Shown here in pieces: positions 21,796-29,339 of a stretch of 55,705 bases of DNA. The stretch is from Symbiobacterium thermophilum (GTDB taxonomy: Bacteria; Bacillota; Sulfobacillia; UBA995). How positions within the stretch are numbered: the first letter of the stretch is position 1; each line of letters opens with the position of its first letter. The notes under the pieces were generated by a model, which saw nothing but the letters and a program-made list of their open reading frames with translations, was not told where the DNA came from and ran no database searches. Location of the stretch: positions 1-55,705 of the forward strand of contig DYFO01000009.1 of assembly GCA_020725145.1 (NCBI GenBank), written 5' to 3'. A program made the translations under genes and the position numbers.

Positions 21796-24765
21796 TTAGC
21801 CTCCGTCGCGTCGAGCAACGGGCAAGAGCACGCGGAACACCGCTCCGCCCGACGTCCCGTTCTCTACCTCAATGTGCCCGCCGTGGTTGCGGACGATGCC
21901 GTAACTTACCGAAAGGCCCAGGCCGGTCCCCTTGGGCCGTGTGGTGAAGAAGGGGTTGAAGATGCGATCGCGGATGGCAGGCGAGATGCCGGGACCGTCG
22001 TCCTTCACCTTGACCGCCAGCTGGTGGCAGTCGGCGAGGTGCTCGGTGCTGACCTCGACGTTGCCCCCGGAGCCGACGGCCTCCAGCGCATTGCGCACGA
22101 TGTTCACGAGTACCTGCTTCATCCGAGGAGCATCCACCATGGCCGGCGGTAACCCGGGACACAAGTGCCAACGCAACGTGACCCCGCGACGGGCGGCCTC
22201 GGCGAAATGAAGCCTGCAGACGTCGCTGACCAGCTGGTTGAGGTCCTCAGGGTGCAATCTGAGGTCGGGTGGCCGGGCCATCTCCAGAAGATCGCGTACG
22301 ATGCCCTCGATGCGGTCGATCTCGCCGAGCACGATGTCCAGGTACTGCGAGAAGGCGTCGCCACTCTGGCCCGGTACCCTCAGGAGCTGGATGAACCCAC
22401 GGATGCAGGTCAGGGGGTTTCTGATCTCGTGGGCGGCCCCGGCCGCCAACTCGCCGACCAGGGCGAGTTTCTCCGCCTGAAGCAGTTGCGCCTCCAGGTG
22501 TTTGCGGTCGGTCACATCGCGGAAGAGCACCGCTGCTCCGCCGGCACCGCCGTGGTTATCACGAAGCGGCGAGCACACCACGTCCACCAGCCTGTCGCCG
22601 AGCTCCATGACCTCCGGTGCCCGCTCTTGGCATAGCCGCATGCTTTCCAGCGCGATTTCCCCGAGAGCCCCGAAGCATTCCGCCCGTTGGCCTTCGGCCG
22701 CCGCGTCTGGCCCGAGCAGCCCGGCCTCGCGGAAAACGCGCAAGGCCTCCGGGTTGGCCAGCTGCACCACTCCCTCCCGATCCATCACCAGGATACCGGT
22801 GGCCATGTTGGTCAGCACCATGTCGGTGAACGCCTTCATGGAGCTGATCTCCTCGAGCCTTGCGCGCATCTGCGCGAAGAGCCGGGCATTCTCGATCGCC
22901 AGTGCGGCGCTCTGGGCGAGGATGGTCAGCAAACGCACCGCGTCGCGGGGGAGCCGACGCACCTCGTTGTCCCAGACCAGCAAAGCCCCCGTCGGCTTAC
23001 CGCGGTAACGCAGGGGAATCACCGCAAGCGAACGGATGCCGAAGGAGGCAAAGGGATTGGGGTGACCCGCGCGGCGATCGGCACCGGCGTCTGGTGTCTG
23101 TATGGGGCGCCCTTCGTGCAGCGCCAAACCCAACAGGCCGGAGGTGGCCTCCAGGCGCGCCCCTTCCATTCCCCGCGGCACCCCCACCGGACCGCCGTGC
23201 ACCTGGCGTACCTCCAGCCGATCACCGGCTTCGTCGAGCAGCAGCACGGCGGAGGCCAGGTTGGTGGCCATGGATGCCATCTCGCACAGGACGGTGACCA
23301 GTTCGTCAAGGTCCATGCTGCCGCCGAGCACCCGGGAGGTCTCGTACAGCACCCAGAACCAGTCCGAGGAATCCTCGGCGCGACGCCCTCGGCGCACCCC
23401 CCACCGGTCCAGCAGGTGTCGCCAGAACAGATGCCCGGGCTGCATCCCCAGCGCCGCTCCCGCCAGGCGTGATTCGTAAAGGTAACGCTGCAGGCGGGCA
23501 ACCACCGTCGAGGTGTCCGGTCGGGGATCCCCCGCCAGCCGGTGGATGAGCAAGGCAGAGCAGGCGGGGTCCTCCTTCTTCGCCAGTTCCACGAAGGCCG
23601 CTACCACCCGGGGGCAGTAGAGGGTGCCGCTCTCGGCCTCCAGGCTCCCCAGGGCCTCGCGAACGCTCAGCGGCCGCCGGCCGGGCCCCGGGAAGGTCAG
23701 GGTATCGAAGGCGTCGGCAACCGCCAGGATCCGCGCGACAAGCGGTATCTTGTCGCCTGCCAGGCCTGAGGGATATCCGCAGCCGTCCAGGCGCTCGTGG
23801 TGGTGGCGGATGACCTCGGCCACGTCCACCAGAGCACCGATGCGGGCGACCATCTCGGCCCCTCGCACCGGATGGCTCCGGGTCTCGACCAAGTCGAGCT
23901 CCCCGGTTTCCGAGGTGCGTAGGGCTCGAGGCAGGCCGATATCGTGGAGCAGGCCGGCATAGCGCAGAGTCTCTCGCTCGGCTCGCGAAACGCCCATGGC
24001 ACGCCCCAGCGCCAGCGCGTAGGCGGCGACGCGGTGGCCGTGCCCACCGCGATCCCGGTCCCCGGTTTCGGCCGATTTCAGAAGGCTCCTCACCGCCTGT
24101 TCCCGCGTGCGCGAGGCGTACTTGCTGGCTACGGTCCGGTTGAGCACCACCGCGGCTCCGGCCACCGCCGTGGCGGCGACGATGCCCAGCCTTTCGCTGA
24201 CGCATACCAGGGCCACGGCCAGGCCCCAGTAAGCCGCGGCATGAAGAAGTCCCCTACCCATCATGGTGTCGACGAAGGTGGTGAGAGGATGTGAGCGCTT
24301 GAGCGCTACCAGGCCCACCGTGAGCAGAAGCGAGTTCACCAGGCACAGCGTCAGGGCCCCCACTGCCAGGCGATCCGCAAGATAGGGCAGCGCGTTGGGG
24401 AATGCCCGCATGGCCCCGACCGCAATGACCGCCGAGCTCACGTAAATGGCGGTGTTCGACAGCAGGATGGGTAACGGGCAGCGGGTCAGCAGCCCGGCGG
24501 TCGTGCTGCCCACTCCCTGCGCCCAGGCAGCACCGGCCGGTCCGAACATGCTCCCCGCGGCAAGGGCGATTCCTCCACCCAGCGATACCGCATGGCCGGG
24601 CGACAACACGACCTGCCCCAGCTCTGCGAGGGCGATCAGCAGTCCAAGCAAGAGGATCGAGGTGAAATGTGGCCAGGGGGTAGCCGACACCACCCTGGCG
24701 AAAAGATAAACCCCAAGCAACCCGGTGGCAGTGGCGAAGGCCAGGAAACGCCGCCGGTCTTTCAC
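21796..24765 (-). CDS. Membrane HD-GYP / GAF / PAS sensor histidine kinase
   Basis: A 989-residue multidomain signalling protein. Residues ~5-210 hold six to eight hydrophobic spans. Residues ~225-400 are an HD-GYP-type phosphohydrolase domain with GHGHRVAAY, LLHDIGLP (HD at ~274) and HHERLDGCGYP (~322-332). The lysine that normally follows HDIG is replaced by leucine. A GAF domain (~465-630) and a PAS domain (~640-755) follow. The HisKA domain has the phosphoacceptor in AAGAAHEIRNP (His ~779). The HATPase domain has an N box (NIVRNALEA), DDGPGIS and GTGLGLS. It can be predicted to autophosphorylate and possibly to hydrolyse cyclic di-GMP. No response regulator is adjacent. The GTG at 24765 follows GGAGGTGGG by 7 nt and is preferred over an ATG 20 codons upstream. 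Confidence 0.92.
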   Translation of the reverse strand: MKDRRRFLAFATATGLLGVYLFARVVSATPWPHFTSILLLGLLIALAELGQVVLSPGHAVSLGGGIALAAGSMFGPAGAAWAQGVGSTTAGLLTRCPLPILLSNTAIYVSSAVIAVGAMRAFPNALPYLADRLAVGALTLCLVNSLLLTVGLVALKRSHPLTTFVDTMMGRGLLHAAAYWGLAVALVCVSERLGIVAATAVAGAAVVLNRTVASKYASRTREQAVRSLLKSAETGDRDRGGHGHRVAAYALALGRAMGVSRAERETLRYAGLLHDIGLPRALRTSETGELDLVETRSHPVRGAEMVARIGALVDVAEVIRHHHERLDGCGYPSGLAGDKIPLVARILAVADAFDTLTFPGPGRRPLSVREALGSLEAESGTLYCPRVVAAFVELAKKEDPACSALLIHRLAGDPRPDTSTVVARLQRYLYESRLAGAALGMQPGHLFWRHLLDRWGVRRGRRAEDSSDWFWVLYETSRVLGGSMDLDELVTVLCEMASMATNLASAVLLLDEAGDRLEVRQVHGGPVGVPRGMEGARLEATSGLLGLALHEGRPIQTPDAGADRRAGHPNPFASFGIRSLAVIPLRYRGKPTGALLVWDNEVRRLPRDAVRLLTILAQSAALAIENARLFAQMRARLEEISSMKAFTDMVLTNMATGILVMDREGVVQLANPEALRVFREAGLLGPDAAAEGQRAECFGALGEIALESMRLCQERAPEVMELGDRLVDVVCSPLRDNHGGAGGAAVLFRDVTDRKHLEAQLLQAEKLALVGELAAGAAHEIRNPLTCIRGFIQLLRVPGQSGDAFSQYLDIVLGEIDRIEGIVRDLLEMARPPDLRLHPEDLNQLVSDVCRLHFAEAARRGVTLRWHLCPGLPPAMVDAPRMKQVLVNIVRNALEAVGSGGNVEVSTEHLADCHQLAVKVKDDGPGISPAIRDRIFNPFFTTRPKGTGLGLSVSYGIVRNHGGHIEVENGTSGGAVFRVLLPVARRDGG

Positions 24766-24831
24766 GGGTTGCCCCACCTCCAGCGCCCCGTGGCCGGAGA
24801 AGCCCGGTCGGCAGGCAACCGGCATTCAGCT

Positions 24832-24918
24832 TCAGAACGGCCAGGGGAACCCGAAGTTGCCGGCGGCGGCGATACCGAGAAGCACCAGCAAAAGCAGCGA
24901 ACCCAGGACTTTGCGCAC
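24832..24918 (-). CDS. 28-residue hydrophobic peptide, possible small membrane protein
   Basis: A GTG (24916-24918) with GGAGGTGAG 7 nt upstream opens a 28-codon frame. It encodes a basic start (MRKVL), a run of leucines, isoleucine and alanines long enough to span a membrane, then NFGFPWPF and a TGA. The strong ribosome site, charge pattern and position 66 nt before the histidine kinase start support a real small membrane peptide or a leader peptide. No homologue is recognised. Without expression data it remains a prediction. Confidence 0.55.
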   Translation of the reverse strand: MRKVLGSLLLLVLLGIAAAGNFGFPWPF

Positions 24919-24947
24919 TTCGCTCACCTCCCATCGACCCTGAGAAG

Positions 24948-24979
24948 GGACGCCCCACTAGCTCGATGAAACGGCGTCC
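24948..24979. repeat. Inverted repeat GGACGCC/GGCGTCC
   Basis: A perfect 7-bp inverted repeat with an 18-nt loop in the gap between the small peptide gene and the XPB gene. It lies directly beside the tRNA-like relic. No T-run follows on either strand, so I do not call it a terminator. Confidence 0.4.
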
Positions 24980-24988
24980 TTGGCTGCT

Positions 24989-25107
24989 CTGCCGACCGGG
25001 ACTCGAACCCGTCGCTTCGGGGTGTGGCCTTAAGCCGGCCCTCGGGGCAATTGTTCGACGAATGACCTTACTTTTCCTTCCAGGTATTGATCCGAAGTTT
25101 TCGGCAG
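24989..25107 (-). other. tRNA-like relic (T-arm plus acceptor-like closing helix)
   Basis: On the minus strand the sequence CGACGGGTTCGAGTCCCGG has the layout and loop consensus of a tRNA T-arm. It is followed by TCGGCAG, which pairs perfectly with CTGCCGA 119 nt upstream (25101-25107). A CTTC/GAAG helix lies in the D-arm position. The segment CTTAAGG before the variable region resembles a Leu(UAA) anticodon loop, but the anticodon stem does not form and the total length is too great for a tRNA. I read it as a decayed or disrupted tRNA (possibly tRNA-Leu), or a tRNA-mimicking leader. It does not encode a CCA end. Confidence 0.35.
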
Positions 25108-25180
25108 GATGCGAGAGCCGTGCGAAGAATACTTAGTAGGTTATGGTCCTGGATGCAGAGCCCGGAGGTGTAGGGATCGG

Positions 25181-26878
25181 GTGCGCCCCCGTCGGGAATC
25201 GAACCTTCCCTGCATCGTCAGGCAGGACGGGACCGTGCTTTTGGAGATCGGCGGACCGCTCTCCGAGCTTGCCGAGGAGCGGCTGGCGAGTTTTGCCGAG
25301 TTGCTCAAGTGCCCCGAGCACGTACATACCTACCGCATCACCCCGCTGTCTTTGTGGAACGCAGCTGCGACGGGCCTGAGCGCCGGCCGGGTCCTCCGTT
25401 ACCTCCGTGAGTTCGCCCGCTACCCGGTGCCGGATGCCGTCGCCCGCATGGTCCGGGAGCAGATGGGCCGTTACGGGCAGTTGAGGTTGCTTCCGGGAGC
25501 AGGGGGACCGGTGCTGGTCGCGTCCGACCCTTCGCTCGTGTCGGAGATCTGCCGCGATCCGCTGGTCTTTCCTTACCTGCAAGAACGGGAGGGTGCCGAC
25601 CGGGTGGCGGTGGACCCGGCCCACCGTGGCCGGCTCAAGCAGGCCTTCACCCGCCTGGGTTACCCGGTGATCGACGAGGCCGGCTACGAGGAAGGCGAGC
25701 CCTTGCAGTTCGCATTGCGCCCCATCACACGGTGCGGAAAGGCCTTTGCCCTGCGTCCCTACCAGCAAGCGGCGGTGGATGCCTTCTGGGCCGACGGCGG
25801 CACCCACGGCGGGAGCGGGGTGATCGTCATGCCATGCGGTGCGGGCAAGACGGTCGTAGGGCTGGCGGTGATGGCGCGGGTGCAATCACACACCCTCGTA
25901 CTGGCCACCAGCGTTACCGCCGTGAATCAGTGGTACGAGGAGATCCTTGACCGCACGACTCTGACCCCCGACGCCGTCGGCGTGTACACGAGCGGGGTCA
26001 AGGCGGTGCGGCCGGTCACCATCACCACCTATCAGATGCTGGCTTCTCGCCGCGCCGGCGGTGGGCGTCTGGGCCACTTTGACCTCTTGGGCCGGCAGAG
26101 GTGGGGTTTGATCATCTACGACGAGGTCCACCTGCTACCTGCCCCCGTCTTCCGTGTCACCGCCGAGCTTCAGGCCAGACGCCGCCTCGGGCTTACCGCC
26201 ACGCCCGTTCGTGAGGACGGTCGCGAAGGCGATGTTTTCAGCCTGATCGGGCCGCGACGGTTCAACGTGCCGTGGAAGCTGCTGGAACGTCAGGGGTGGA
26301 TCGCCACCGCCTGCTGCCGTGAGGTAAGGGTACCCCTCGCGGGCGAAGCCCGGCTGACCTATGCGCTGTCGGGGCCGCGGACACGTTTCCGGCTCGCCGC
26401 CGAGAACCCGGCCAAACTCGAAGTGGTCAGGGAGCTGGTCGGGCGACACCGGGGAGAGCGTGTGCTGATCATCGGCCAGTACCTCCGGCAACTCGAAGAG
26501 GTGGCGCGCCAGGTCCGGGCCCCCATCATCACCGGCAAGACGCCGGAGGCGGAACGCCAAACCCTCTACCGGCGCTTTCGGACCGGAGACATCGGCGTGT
26601 TGGTGGTCTCCCGGGTGGCCAACTACGCGGTCGACCTTCCGGAAGCCACGGTAGCCATCCAGGTCTCCGGAACCTTCGGCTCGCGGCAGGAGGAGGCGCA
26701 GCGGCTCGGCCGCATTCTCCGGCCCAAGCGCGACGGAACCCCGGCCCACTTCTACACGTTGGTGACGGGTGATTCCCGTGAGCAATACTTCGCCGCCAAG
26801 CGGCAGCTCTTTCTGGTCGAGCAGGGTTACCGGTATGATATCGGCGACGGTCTGCCCGGGGAGGGCAAGGCTCCGTGA
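25181..26878 (+). CDS. Bacterial XPB/Ssl2-type DNA helicase
   Basis: A 565-residue Superfamily 2 helicase of the XPB/Rad25 group. The N-terminal ~180 residues carry the damage-recognition-like region. The motor has Walker A VIVMPCGAGKT (~217-224), DEVH (~314-317) and TATPVREDG (~339-347), which contains the RED motif typical of XPB. The C-terminal lobe has QEEAQRLGRILRPK. In eukaryotes XPB opens promoters and repair bubbles as part of TFIIH; the bacterial role is poorly known. The GTG at 25181 with GGAGGT 11 nt upstream fits the family N-terminus (SNLPCIVRQDGTVLLEI). An ATG at 25109 is possible but adds non-conserved residues. The stop overlaps the next gene (GTGA). Confidence 0.9.
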   Translation: MRPRRESNLPCIVRQDGTVLLEIGGPLSELAEERLASFAELLKCPEHVHTYRITPLSLWNAAATGLSAGRVLRYLREFARYPVPDAVARMVREQMGRYGQLRLLPGAGGPVLVASDPSLVSEICRDPLVFPYLQEREGADRVAVDPAHRGRLKQAFTRLGYPVIDEAGYEEGEPLQFALRPITRCGKAFALRPYQQAAVDAFWADGGTHGGSGVIVMPCGAGKTVVGLAVMARVQSHTLVLATSVTAVNQWYEEILDRTTLTPDAVGVYTSGVKAVRPVTITTYQMLASRRAGGGRLGHFDLLGRQRWGLIIYDEVHLLPAPVFRVTAELQARRRLGLTATPVREDGREGDVFSLIGPRRFNVPWKLLERQGWIATACCREVRVPLAGEARLTYALSGPRTRFRLAAENPAKLEVVRELVGRHRGERVLIIGQYLRQLEEVARQVRAPIITGKTPEAERQTLYRRFRTGDIGVLVVSRVANYAVDLPEATVAIQVSGTFGSRQEEAQRLGRILRPKRDGTPAHFYTLVTGDSREQYFAAKRQLFLVEQGYRYDIGDGLPGEGKAP

Positions 26879-28446
26879 AGAGCCTTAGAGAACTGGTGAC
26901 CGAATACCACGAGTCATTGCTGCGGGACATCGCAGGGGCGCTAGGACTGCCCGCCGGCGGCGATCGCGCCGAGCTCGTTTCGAAGATCTTGACGTTTATG
27001 GCCAGCCCGGGCTTTCCCACCGCGAACCTGCAGCGGCTGAAGCCCGAGCAGTGGCTGGCGCTAAGGCTCGTCGCCGCCGCGGGTCCCTCGGGAGTGGTGG
27101 TCGACAAATGCCATCAGCGCCTCAACCAACTGGTCGGAAACGGCAGGCGCCGCGTCGCCGGGAGCATCCTGTTCTCGCTGATCCGGGAGGGACTGGTGTG
27201 CCTGGACCATGTGAACTACCGCGATGTCTACCTGGTGCCGACCGAGGTACGGCAGCCGCTGGCCTCACTTCTCGACCGGGAGATGGTCGCCCAGCTGCGA
27301 GTCCGACAGGTGAAGGCCGTCCCGCTCGATGGGCGCTTTCTTCTCCGTTTCACCCACCACTACCTGGGGCTGGCGTGGAGGCAACGCCTCGGACTCACCC
27401 GGAGCGGGCACCTGAAGCATCAGGCCGTGCTGGCGTTCTCCGCCTTCGGAGACCGCAGGACGTTTGGGTGGACCGACGGTCCCGAACCGCTTGACTTCGT
27501 GGACGGGTTCTGCCGACGTCGGGGACTGGTGCTCACGGGACCCGGAATGCTGACGGCCGCCGCCGACCTTGAGGACTGGATCGAGCTTGCGGAGGAACAC
27601 AAGCAGGCGGAGCTGTTCCGCTACTGGCAGAAGGAACACATGACGCGGGATGCGGACTTCAGGCTGATCTTGAGCATCCTGCGCAGCATGCCTCCCGGTG
27701 TCTGGGCCGACGAGCAGCGCCTTCTTCGCGAGACCAGGGTGCGGTCGCCCGAACCCCCACGCGGTGCCATGGAAAGCAGGCTGTCCAGGCACTTCTGGAG
27801 CTACCTTACCGCTCTGGGTGTGCTCGAGAAGGGACGTGGACCGTCCGGCCCCGCCTGGCGGCTGACCGGCGCGGGCCGACGCGTCATCGAGGGTGGCCCG
27901 TCACCCGGCGAGATCACGCGCGGCGGTGCGAGTTTCTACGTTCAACCCGACTTCGAGCTGGTCCTCCCCCCGGACGTCGATCTCGGGTGCCTGTGGCAGG
28001 TTTCGCGCCTGGCCGACCTGCTCTCGGCCGACCAGGTCATGGTATACCGACTGAGTCGCGCCGGCTTCCATCAGGCCCTCAAACTGGGGATGGATCCGGC
28101 AGAGGCTATGGCCTTCTTGCACGGGCGGGCCTGCGGTGGACTTCCTCAGAACGTCGAGTACACCTTGCGCAGCTGGACGGCCGGCTACGGGAGGGTTCAC
28201 TTCGTCGAAGCCTTCCTCCTGCGTTGCGACGACCCGGCGCTGGCGGAAGAAATCCTCGCATCGCGACGTCTTGCCCCCCTTATCCGCGGCCGTCTGACGC
28301 CACAGGACCTGGTGGTCAACCGCGAGGACCTCCCCCGCCTGCAGGAGCTCCTGCAAGAGGAAGGCTACGTCCCGCCTCCCGGGGTGGCCGACCTTGCGCA
28401 TAAGCCGCCTGCCGGCGAGATCACTGCCCCCCGCCGGCCTGAATGA
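26875..28446 (+). CDS. Helicase-associated protein with C-terminal Helicase_C_3-type domain
   Basis: A 523-residue protein translationally coupled to XPB (GTGA overlap). The C-terminal ~150 residues (from SFYVQPDFELVLPPDVD through LPQNVEYTLRSW to LQEEGYVPPP) match the Helicase_C_3 domain of 'helicase-associated' proteins encoded next to bacterial XPB. The middle has winged-helix-like segments (ESRLSRHFWSYLTALGVLE). No nuclease or ATPase motif is visible, so it is not an obvious counterpart of the archaeal XPB partner nuclease Bax1. A role as XPB cofactor is inferred from context. The last 26 nt overlap the convergent lipoprotein gene. Confidence 0.85.
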   Translation: MKSLRELVTEYHESLLRDIAGALGLPAGGDRAELVSKILTFMASPGFPTANLQRLKPEQWLALRLVAAAGPSGVVVDKCHQRLNQLVGNGRRRVAGSILFSLIREGLVCLDHVNYRDVYLVPTEVRQPLASLLDREMVAQLRVRQVKAVPLDGRFLLRFTHHYLGLAWRQRLGLTRSGHLKHQAVLAFSAFGDRRTFGWTDGPEPLDFVDGFCRRRGLVLTGPGMLTAAADLEDWIELAEEHKQAELFRYWQKEHMTRDADFRLILSILRSMPPGVWADEQRLLRETRVRSPEPPRGAMESRLSRHFWSYLTALGVLEKGRGPSGPAWRLTGAGRRVIEGGPSPGEITRGGASFYVQPDFELVLPPDVDLGCLWQVSRLADLLSADQVMVYRLSRAGFHQALKLGMDPAEAMAFLHGRACGGLPQNVEYTLRSWTAGYGRVHFVEAFLLRCDDPALAEEILASRRLAPLIRGRLTPQDLVVNREDLPRLQELLQEEGYVPPPGVADLAHKPPAGEITAPRRPE

Positions 28447-28819
28447 TCTGCATGAGCTGGCGGCGCACGACGTCCTCGAGCGCGCTTTGCACCTCAGGAG
28501 CGGACAGAAGCTGTCTCAACTGGCCGCTCAGGCTCTGTTGGACCTCGGGAGAGCCGAGCAGGTCTTGCACCATGCGCGACAGCGTGGACTGCATGTCCGG
28601 CGAGTTCAGCACCTCACCCACGAGCGGCCCCACCCCCGCCTCCCGGGTGAGCTGCTCCAGGACGGCCATGGTGCGCCCGGTGCGCAGCTCGTCGCGAACG
28701 ATCTCCCGGACACGCCGTTCGTCGCTTGCCGTCTGGCGCGGCGACAGGCAGCCGCCCAGCGCCGTGACCAGGATCAACGCGATCAGGAATACCACGCGTG
28801 CCCCGCCCTTTCTGGACAC
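28421..28819 (-). CDS. Lipoprotein resembling germination protein GerD
   Basis: A 132-residue protein with a lipoprotein signal: positive MSRKGGAR, a hydrophobic stretch, then the lipobox ALGGC at residues ~20-24. The mature part is helical with repeated S-P/A-P-E/D-VQ/MQ units (LNSPDMQSTLSRMVQDLL, LGSPEVQQSLSGQLRQLL, LSAPEVQSALEDVV). This resembles the repeated pattern of GerD, the lipoprotein scaffold of spore germinosomes, although it is shorter. The GerD link is by pattern only. The GTG start follows GGAGGTGAG. It is the last gene of the purine/queT run and overlaps the convergent XPB-associated gene by 26 nt. Confidence 0.65.
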   Translation of the reverse strand: MSRKGGARVVFLIALILVTALGGCLSPRQTASDERRVREIVRDELRTGRTMAVLEQLTREAGVGPLVGEVLNSPDMQSTLSRMVQDLLGSPEVQQSLSGQLRQLLSAPEVQSALEDVVRRQLMQIIQAGGGQ

Positions 28820-28862
28820 CTGCGCTCACCTCCGCCAACCATGCTGCCCGGAGGCGCGATCT

Positions 28863-29339
28863 TCATGCCTCTCCTCGCAGCAGGGCCAGCAGGGCCGGGC
28901 GGGCACGGAGGGCCAGCAACATGGGATACCCTAACAGGTAGCAGGCTATGAGTTGCCCCAGCGCCACCTGGCCGGCGGTCAGGAGGTAGGGAAGACCCAG
29001 CACGTAGCTGAGATAGTATCCCACCCCGACCGCGTTAACCACGACCGGCGGTAGTGGGGCCAGCGCGGGATGGCGGGCCCGCCCGGTCAGCACGGCCGCC
29101 AGCAAGGTGGCCAGCGTACCGAACACCCAGTCGATCCAGCCAAGCGGGCTTGCCAGGTTGGCCAAAAACACCCCCAGGGTCAGCCCGGGGATGGCCAATG
29201 GCGTGAGGTAAGGAAGCACCGTAAGCGCCTCGGCGAAGCGGACCTGCTGCGGAAGAAAACTGATGCCTGCCAGCAGGTAGGTCAGACTGGCGTACAGCCC
29301 GGCGATCACTCCCACCACCGCGATTTTCCTTGTCGTCAA
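28863..29339 (-). CDS. queT: QueT-family queuosine precursor transporter subunit
   Basis: A 158-residue membrane protein with five or six hydrophobic spans. The family pattern VRFAEALTVLPYLTPLAIPGLTLG and WIDWVFGTLATLLAAVLT identifies QueT, the substrate-binding S component of an ECF transporter for queuosine precursors (preQ0/preQ1). The energising EcfA/T proteins are not in the window. The TTG start overlaps the purD stop (TTGA), so it is translated with the purine operon, which is unusual company for this family. Confidence 0.85.
   Translation of the reverse strand: MTTRKIAVVGVIAGLYASLTYLLAGISFLPQQVRFAEALTVLPYLTPLAIPGLTLGVFLANLASPLGWIDWVFGTLATLLAAVLTGRARHPALAPLPPVVVNAVGVGYYLSYVLGLPYLLTAGQVALGQLIACYLLGYPMLLALRARPALLALLRGEA

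Noticed and set aside
24989-25107. Intact tRNA gene
   Set aside because: Span of 119 nt, no anticodon arm and no proper D-loop; recorded only as a tRNA-like relic.
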